Assembly (NCBI GenBank): GCA_015486895.1
Contig: WFQT01000079.1
Span: 1-8,776, forward strand
From: Anaerolineae bacterium
Lineage (GTDB): Bacteria > Chloroflexota > Anaerolineae > JAADDB01
Length of the DNA: 8,776 nt
Direction of reading: 5' to 3'
Shown: positions 1 through 4,798 of the stretch, piece after piece
Layout: each line of letters begins with the position of its first letter
How positions within the stretch are numbered: the first letter of the stretch is position 1
Made by a program: the position numbers and the translations under genes
The notes under the pieces: model-generated
The model's database searches: none
Seen by the model: the letters and a program-made list of their open reading frames with translations, nothing else
Told to the model about the DNA's origin: nothing

Positions 1-518
1 ACCCGGATTACCCAGAACGCCTCCGGAACGCCGAACTCCTTTTTGTGCACTTCCAGCACTTCCTTGACGCTTTGAGCGATTAATGTTGCCGCGCCACCTA
101 CAGCGTGCAGGTAAACGGCGCCTACTTTCTGCAAAGCTGCTAAAGTTTTTGGCCCCATACCACCTTTGCCAATAACACCGCGCATGTTGAAGTGCTCGAT
201 AACTTCCCCTTCGTACGGTTCCTCGCGGATGCTGGTGGTCGGCCCGGCGGCTACGAAGTAATAGCTACCATCATCCCGCTGCCCCACGACCGGGCCGCAA
301 TGGTAAATGAGACCTTCATTCAAGATTCCCCGCAGTTGTTCGTACAACGCTTCTTCCGCTGCCGGCACGGCATCCGTCCGGATGAAGTTTTCAATTATAT
401 ACTTGTGGGCTGCATCCCGCCCGGTGGTGATGACCCCGCTGAGCAGGACCTGGTCACCCACCTTAAGGGCGCGAACTTGCTCTTCGCTAATGGGTACTGT
501 CAGTTTATAAACCGCCAT
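1..518 (-). CDS. Class I fumarate hydratase beta subunit (C-terminal half), partial
   Basis: This is the smaller subunit of an oxygen-sensitive Fe-S hydro-lyase that interconverts fumarate and L-malate in the cytoplasm (TCA cycle or its reductive branch). It reads 172 codons from ATG at 518 and then runs off the left window edge, so the last few residues and the stop are missing. Family signatures seen are GPTTSIREE (residues 92-100), the glycine-rich MRGVIGKGGMG (112-122), the LHAVGGAA stretch (137-144) and a VPEAFW end (164-169). The start is supported by GGGAGGG a few bases upstream. The alpha subunit gene ends 11 nt upstream, so the two are surely co-transcribed. L(+)-tartrate dehydratase beta subunits (TtdB) share the same fold and motifs, so a different hydroxy-acid substrate is possible; fumarase is the more likely default. 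The family assignment is firm and the exact substrate is inferred. Confidence 0.93.
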   Translation of the reverse strand, partial: MAVYKLTVPISEEQVRALKVGDQVLLSGVITTGRDAAHKYIIENFIRTDAVPAAEEALYEQLRGILNEGLIYHCGPVVGQRDDGSYYFVAAGPTTSIREEPYEGEVIEHFNMRGVIGKGGMGPKTLAALQKVGAVYLHAVGGAATLIAQSVKEVLEVHKKEFGVPEAFWVIR

Positions 519-529
519 TTTCTCCCTCC

Positions 530-1405
530 CTATTCAATGGTGACCTGACCGTCACTGTAAGTTAACGTGCGCCTGCGCAGTGCCCAGCACATGTAAGCGA
601 TGGAAACGAAATAACAGGCCGGCAGCCGGTGGGCCGTGCCTACTTTGACGCCCATAACCGTCGTCTTGCCGCCGAAACCCATGGGGCCAATACCCAACTC
701 GTTTAACTCCTTTGTCAGCGATTTCTCAAATTCTGCCAGCTCAGGTACGGGATTGACATCGCCCAGCTTCCGGAAAAGCTGCTCTTTCGCCTTTATCATG
801 CCGGAAGCACGATCGCCGCCAATACCTACGCCGATGACCCCGGGGGCGCATCCCTTGCCCTGGGCCCGCCAGACAGCATCCAAGATCGCCTTGCGCACTC
901 CCTTGAGATCACGGCTGGCCGGGAACTCAGCGCTGGGGATGGTGTACTGCCGGGAGACATTCTCGCTGCCGCCCCCTTTTTGCACTAACTTCACCAGCAG
1001 GCTATCCTTTCCCCATTCCTCGAAGTGAATGGTGGGAAAGTCAATCCCGGTATTGTCGCCGGAATTCTTGCCGGTGAGGGAGTCCACGGCGTTTGGCCGC
1101 AGATAGTACTTCCTGGTAGCCTCCTGCGTTGCTTCCAGAATCTGCGCTTTCAATGGCTTTGTACTTTGCCCTTCAGGATACCAGACATAGAAGATCGGCG
1201 TGCCGGTATCCTGGCAAATGGGAGTGGAAAGTTCCCGAGCCATGCGCACATTCTCCAGAATAGTATCCAAAGCTGCCTGTGCTGCCGAGCCTTCCTCCTC
1301 CTGATCCCGTCCCCGGCGCAAAGCCGTTTCGACATCCTCTGGCAGGTCGGTGGAAGAACGCCGAATCAGCTCTAAAAAGTGTTCAGTTAAATTCGGTATG
1401 CTCAT
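530..1405 (-). CDS. Class I fumarate hydratase alpha subunit (N-terminal half)
   Basis: This is the catalytic, [4Fe-4S]-binding subunit of the two-subunit class I fumarase/tartrate dehydratase family, 291 residues against a usual length of about 280. Three conserved cysteines expected to hold the cluster are visible: C64 in TPICQDTGTP, C186 in GKGCAPGVIGVGIGGDR, and C273 in AYMCWALRR. GFGGKTTVMGVKVG (243-256) and the HRLPACYFVSIAYM stretch are also typical. The reading frame stays open upstream (to a TTG at 1582 and back to a stop at 1658-1660). The ATG at 1405 is chosen because GAGGAGG lies 6 nt upstream of it and because the protein then begins with the family-like LTEHFLELIRRSSTDLPED. The beta subunit follows after 11 nt. 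The enzyme is expected to be oxygen-labile, which fits an anaerobic or facultative lifestyle. Fumarase versus tartrate dehydratase cannot be settled from the sequence alone. Confidence 0.94.
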   Translation of the reverse strand: MSIPNLTEHFLELIRRSSTDLPEDVETALRRGRDQEEEGSAAQAALDTILENVRMARELSTPICQDTGTPIFYVWYPEGQSTKPLKAQILEATQEATRKYYLRPNAVDSLTGKNSGDNTGIDFPTIHFEEWGKDSLLVKLVQKGGGSENVSRQYTIPSAEFPASRDLKGVRKAILDAVWRAQGKGCAPGVIGVGIGGDRASGMIKAKEQLFRKLGDVNPVPELAEFEKSLTKELNELGIGPMGFGGKTTVMGVKVGTAHRLPACYFVSIAYMCWALRRRTLTYSDGQVTIE

Positions 1406-1797
1406 ACCTTGCCTCCTCGAAATCATGCCCACCTCTAGCTTTTGGCAGAGAGGCTCCCAAAATTCAGCGCCCATAAGCCTAAATTCAACAGCATTTCGGA
1501 AACTTCGGAAGCCTGGTGCCCCTAAATATCGAGACAGTACAAAGAAATCATCTTGCGTCAAATAGGGCCTGATGCGCTGCAATCGGTGAAAGGAGAATCG
1601 TCTCCCTATATCCCTTTGACCACGTATCGCCGACCTGAAAATATGTATTGGCCTTTTCTACCTGGAACCAAGCAGATACTGCTAAATTATACCAAATAAC
1701 AGGTTATACGCTATGACGGGCAACATGACATCAAGCGCAAAATTGCCAAACATCCTCCTGAACACATGACTCACTTCTGCGCACGCGATGCCGGCAA
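1406..1797. other. Gene-free stretch upstream of the fumarase operon
   Basis: These 392 bases separate the end of the membrane-protein gene from the fumarase alpha start. On the minus strand they hold a candidate extended -10 promoter (1686-1694) and a leader of about 275 nt. The leader contains a 5-bp inverted repeat (GGAGA/TCTCC at 1592-1605, 4-nt loop) without a following T-run. The fumarase frame is open through 1406-1657 by chance or as a remnant. I see no tRNA, no convincing intrinsic terminator for the preceding operon, and no protein-coding gene I can support. Confidence 0.6.
1686..1694 (-). promoter_or_regulatory. Candidate extended -10 promoter for the fumarase operon
   Basis: On the minus strand this reads TGGTATAAT, a perfect TATAAT preceded by the TGn element of an extended -10. 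The hexamer 17 bp upstream (ATAGCG) is a poor -35, as is common for extended -10 promoters. Transcription would start near 1679, giving a leader of about 275 nt before the alpha subunit ATG at 1405. It is a motif match only; a closer promoter inside the leader is possible. Confidence 0.45.
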
Positions 1798-2508
1798 TCA
1801 AAATGTTTTAGTTTTTCCCAGCGGTTTTGATTGCTGTTGCAAAGCGTTCTTGTGTTTCTCGTAGACTAACGTGCCGGTGATAGCAACCACAAGCCATGGT
1901 AGCACGCTCAAGGCAACGTAAAGGGGAGAGCGCACCTGCAGGCCGGCCCCTATCCCTACCGAAGCCGCCACCGCCGGTCCCCGGCTGATCAATGCTAACA
2001 ATACCAGTTGCCAAAGAGGAACGCGACTCAAGCCGGCCACGTAGAAAACAAAATCGCCGAAAGGGCCCAAGAAAACAATCAGCCAAGGCCAACGACGATC
2101 CTCACGGGCTAAATGATCCCAACGGGCCATTCGCTGCGATCCTACCATTTCTTTCACCAGAGAACGGCCGAACTTGCGGCTAATCAGCATTGCCAGCCAG
2201 CCGCCCAACAACATCCCGGAAACAGCAGCAAGGCTACCCACCGGCCAGCCGAACAAGTAACCGCTAGTCACGCCGACGGCAGAACCGGGCAGCGGTGCCA
2301 CGACCACTTGCAAAGCGTTCAACAGAGAAAAAGATAACGGCCCGAATACACCCCAATGGCTAAACCAAGCTTTCAGCCAGTCGGCCTGGGCGAATAGCAA
2401 CGACATTCGGTCCCAGTAGCGCCAGAGCAACCAGAATAACAACAGGCCAATGGCCAAGCCCACCAATACCGTGCCGACTTGTCTCTGTTTGCTCCTTATG
2501 GTCAACAT
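1798..2508 (-). CDS. VTT-domain (TVP38/TMEM64, DedA-like) integral membrane protein
   Basis: A 236-residue polytopic inner-membrane protein. It has an N-terminal anchor (about residues 11-30), an amphipathic stretch, then a hydrophobic core with the VTT signature: a re-entrant-type segment VVVAPLPG (68-75), the glycine-spaced helix GYLFG..VG....SGMLLGG (83-103), and ISRKFGR (109-115). Further on, FLGPFGDFVFYVAGLSRVPL (146-165) matches the family's P-F-x-x-x-x-Y-x-A-G-L pattern, followed by more membrane segments to about 213. The tail is basic (KHKNALQQQSKPLGKTK). Family members are implicated in lipid scrambling or transport, ion-motive-force homeostasis or metal resistance; which applies here is unknown. 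ATG at 2508 has no good Shine-Dalgarno site and no other in-frame start lies upstream before a stop. It sits 48 nt after the beta-propeller gene, so it is probably the last cistron of that operon, possibly co-expressed without being functionally linked. Confidence 0.82.
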   Translation of the reverse strand: MLTIRSKQRQVGTVLVGLAIGLLLFWLLWRYWDRMSLLFAQADWLKAWFSHWGVFGPLSFSLLNALQVVVAPLPGSAVGVTSGYLFGWPVGSLAAVSGMLLGGWLAMLISRKFGRSLVKEMVGSQRMARWDHLAREDRRWPWLIVFLGPFGDFVFYVAGLSRVPLWQLVLLALISRGPAVAASVGIGAGLQVRSPLYVALSVLPWLVVAITGTLVYEKHKNALQQQSKPLGKTKTF

Positions 2509-2556
2509 AGCAAGGGTAACTTTAACGCTGAGTAGCCAGGCAAGGAATCATGGCCA

Positions 2557-3783
2557 TCAAAAGACTGAGGAGGTGAAAGCGCGTGCTTTAAGAAGGGCCT
2601 CGCGTTGACGGTAGTAAATAGCCGTATTGTCGGGGGCCTTTTCAGCCCAGATAAGGTGCACTCGGCCATTAGCATCGGCTGTTAGAGCCAAGCAGACAAG
2701 ATCCTTGGCGACAGCAATTTGCTCCTGTCGTCCCCAATGAGCATTAAGACCAATACCGCGTGCCCGATAGAATAGCCCCCCCGAGGCCATCCAGACTGTG
2801 TGCAAACAACCGCGCGTCGTAGCTGCCACCCGTGGCTGAGAGGCTGACGCCCGGTCATCGGAAATGACTTCTGCCCACGACCAACGAGCGAACTGTCCGT
2901 GAACGAAGCTAATAACGTGGTGATTCTGGGCGAACTCTTCCCACAGGATGTACGTATGCCCTTCCTCCTCAGCGCAAGCCACCCGCGGTGCCACGGAATC
3001 ACCATTAGGCGTATCGGAGACATTCTCCGCCACCGACCACTGGCCCCCCTGACGCTGGATGTGGAAAATGTCATTCTCGCCGGTAGTGGGTATTTTATCT
3101 TGCCAAACGACATGCAGCCGGTTCAGAGCATCTACGGCTACAGATGGCTGAGCGCCGCGGCTGTTGGGTACCGGAGCACTCACCCAAAAGCCATCCACCA
3201 GCTCAGCATGGTAAATCCGAGGAAAATCGTCGCCGGAAGAAGTATCGCTCCAGGCTACCTGGGGCCGGTTATCGTTACTTACCACGATAGTCGGCATAGA
3301 GGAAATGCCATCCGTGTGCGAAACGTCTCGTGGCAGCGTCCAATAGTCATCTTGCCAGGAAGTATGGAAAATTTCTTGCCGCCCCTCAAAAACATGACTG
3401 AATACTAAATGCAAGCTGCCTCCAGGACTAACAGCCAACGATGGCGCCTTGCCCATAGCCACCGGAATTGGTACCGACAAATCGCCATCGGTCCAGAAAG
3501 AGTGGTAAAGCGTGTCCTCTTGCTCCCAAACGAGATGTACCCGGCCTTCCGGATCAACTGCCGCTTCCACGGTGGCGGAGGCGGGCAAGTTTGTAATCTG
3601 TTCAACACTGCTCCAGGCAAGGAGAGCCGGCGCCGACACATCATCCACTGGAATGTCGGCTTCCATTGGCACGGTAGGCGTCTCGGCTCCTGCAGTGGAC
3701 AATGCGGTCTCTTTCCCCGGCGCATTGATCAGCCAAGCCACGAATTTCTGCCAGAAAGATTTTTGTTGTTCACCCTCGCCCAT
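2557..3783 (-). CDS. Predicted seven-bladed beta-propeller protein, function unknown
   Basis: A 408-residue protein that I cannot assign to a named gene. After a short N-terminal amphipathic helix (FWQKFVAWL, 10-18) and a Thr/Pro/Ala-rich linker (about 25-55), it consists of seven repeats of 42-54 residues. Each carries a buried strand ending in a hydrophobic-W/F motif: HLVW 83, HLVF 125, QVAW 175, HVVW 224, YILW 278, HTVW 328, HLIW 376. These are often preceded by D/N-x-x-G/N-R-(V/L) and followed by (I/L)-(F/Y)-(H/Y) and G-x-W. The pattern resembles sialidase-superfamily/BNR-like propellers that bind carbohydrate or protein, but I see no clear Asp-box series or sialidase arginine triad, so binding is likelier than catalysis. 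No signal peptide is visible. ATG at 3783 is preferred because AGGAGAGAGG precedes it closely; a GTG at 3804 overlapping the previous stop by 1 nt would add seven residues. It lies 20 nt after the 327-residue protein gene. Confidence 0.78.
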   Translation of the reverse strand: MGEGEQQKSFWQKFVAWLINAPGKETALSTAGAETPTVPMEADIPVDDVSAPALLAWSSVEQITNLPASATVEAAVDPEGRVHLVWEQEDTLYHSFWTDGDLSVPIPVAMGKAPSLAVSPGGSLHLVFSHVFEGRQEIFHTSWQDDYWTLPRDVSHTDGISSMPTIVVSNDNRPQVAWSDTSSGDDFPRIYHAELVDGFWVSAPVPNSRGAQPSVAVDALNRLHVVWQDKIPTTGENDIFHIQRQGGQWSVAENVSDTPNGDSVAPRVACAEEEGHTYILWEEFAQNHHVISFVHGQFARWSWAEVISDDRASASQPRVAATTRGCLHTVWMASGGLFYRARGIGLNAHWGRQEQIAVAKDLVCLALTADANGRVHLIWAEKAPDNTAIYYRQREALLKARAFTSSVF

Positions 3784-3803
3784 CTTTTCCTCTCTCCTAC
3801 TCA

Positions 3804-4787
3804 CTATTCAGCGCCAGGAAATGGCCGGTCAGCCTCCACACGCTGTTGCAACTCTGCCATCAGTTGATCAGGTGGCAAGTCTAGTCGCTCTACCTGGCAA
3901 CCGTCTTGCCTCAATAATACCTCTTTTTCCGGCGTTAACGCTTCTGTGTCGGCAATGATGGTTACCTGACGGGCTAAACGTGCTGCCTGAATGTTGTTAA
4001 ATCCAAATGATAACCTGAAATGCCACAAATAGTCCAAAGAGAGCGCTAAACGCGCCTTGACGCCGGCAGCAAAAGGACGCCCAAAAAGGACATAATGCGG
4101 GATGGGCTTGGCAGTAGGCGCAGGTGTTGTCGTTTCAGGCATTGTCTCTACATCTCCTCTCTCGGAAGGGTTTTTTATCGCCAGGAGGGGAGGTATTGTC
4201 TCCCCTAACGGCTCTGCCTGGACTGTAGGCTCTGCCGCCATCTCTCGTGGAGATACCCCTAATGTCTCTGGCGATCCTTCTCCCGCCGCTGTTGATTGTG
4301 GTAATGGTTTCTCTGCAGGAGACAAACTCTGCCGCTGCCAGGTTACAGCGAAAGAGTGGTGTCGCGGTTTGTTGCCTCCCTTTTCCACCGAATGATAAGT
4401 GTGTATCCCAACCACCTCATCTGATGGCGCCCCTTGCACCCACAGACGATAAACAAACCCCGGCGTCAGAGAATATACTAACGAGAAAGGCCCTTCACCT
4501 TTAGCTGTAATCTCTTCTTGCCCAGCGCCCCAGTCCACACGGATAACCTGGCCGGTCAACATTTGTCCTTCCTCGTCTAACAAAGTGAGGTATGCCGCAT
4601 GGCCGTTATGGTTCTCTTCGGGGGACAAGTGATGCACTCGCACGACCTTCCAGACTGGCTGGCCAGGGATGTTCTCCGCAGCATAGGTCTCTACATCATA
4701 TGAGGTAGCGTCATTGATTGGTTCTCCCGGTGCAGTCGGTTGGGCAATCTGCGGCGGCGGTAAACGTTTGCCAAGAAATAAGGCCAT
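3804..4787 (-). CDS. Two-domain protein sharing its C-terminal domain with the upstream GH-A-type protein
   Basis: 327 residues, not a named family. The N-terminal part (about 45-150) is a predicted beta-rich domain ending in a conspicuous GIHTYH...HHSFAVTWQR pattern (127-152). It resembles, from memory, a domain repeated in uncharacterised Chloroflexota proteins. A low-complexity linker rich in Pro, Glu, Thr and Ser spans about 153-225. The C-terminal domain (about 226-320) aligns with the end of the 963-residue neighbour through KP-x-x-x-Y-V-LF, AR at 245-246, GFN at 262-264 and LLRQDGCQVERL at 291-302. The second half of that domain looks like a single cell-wall-binding repeat 2 unit (hydrophobic strand, acidic turn, LR-x-x-G-x-QVE-x-L), which is only an analogy. 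No signal peptide or membrane segment is visible. The ATG has AAGGA 7 nt upstream, overlapping the preceding gene's stop codon; the gap to that gene is 11 nt. A scaffold or polymer-binding role is inferred. Confidence 0.72.
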   Translation of the reverse strand: MALFLGKRLPPPQIAQPTAPGEPINDATSYDVETYAAENIPGQPVWKVVRVHHLSPEENHNGHAAYLTLLDEEGQMLTGQVIRVDWGAGQEEITAKGEGPFSLVYSLTPGFVYRLWVQGAPSDEVVGIHTYHSVEKGGNKPRHHSFAVTWQRQSLSPAEKPLPQSTAAGEGSPETLGVSPREMAAEPTVQAEPLGETIPPLLAIKNPSERGDVETMPETTTPAPTAKPIPHYVLFGRPFAAGVKARLALSLDYLWHFRLSFGFNNIQAARLARQVTIIADTEALTPEKEVLLRQDGCQVERLDLPPDQLMAELQQRVEADRPFPGAE

Positions 4788-4798
4788 CTTTTAATCCT

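Noticed and set aside
1406..1582. N-terminal extension of the fumarase alpha subunit from a TTG at 1582 (350 residues)
   Set aside because: The class usually has about 280 residues, the extension does not resemble family sequence, and a strong GAGGAGG site stands directly before the ATG at 1405.
1592..1605. GGAGA-ATCG-TCTCC hairpin as a terminator
   Set aside because: The stem is only 5 bp and no T-run follows on either strand.
1682..1753. A 23-residue hydrophobic minus-strand ORF (MFGNFALDVM...) after AGGAGG
   Set aside because: The AGGAGG abuts the ATG with no spacing, the ORF overlaps the candidate fumarase -10 element, and there is no independent support.
1737..1799. ATTGCC...GGCAAT inverted repeat followed by TTTT after the membrane-protein gene, as an operon terminator
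   Set aside because: The arms are 6 bp with a loop of more than 40 nt, so it is not a convincing intrinsic terminator.
2557..3804. Calling the propeller protein a sialidase
   Set aside because: The fold resemblance is clear, but no Asp-box series or arginine triad could be identified.
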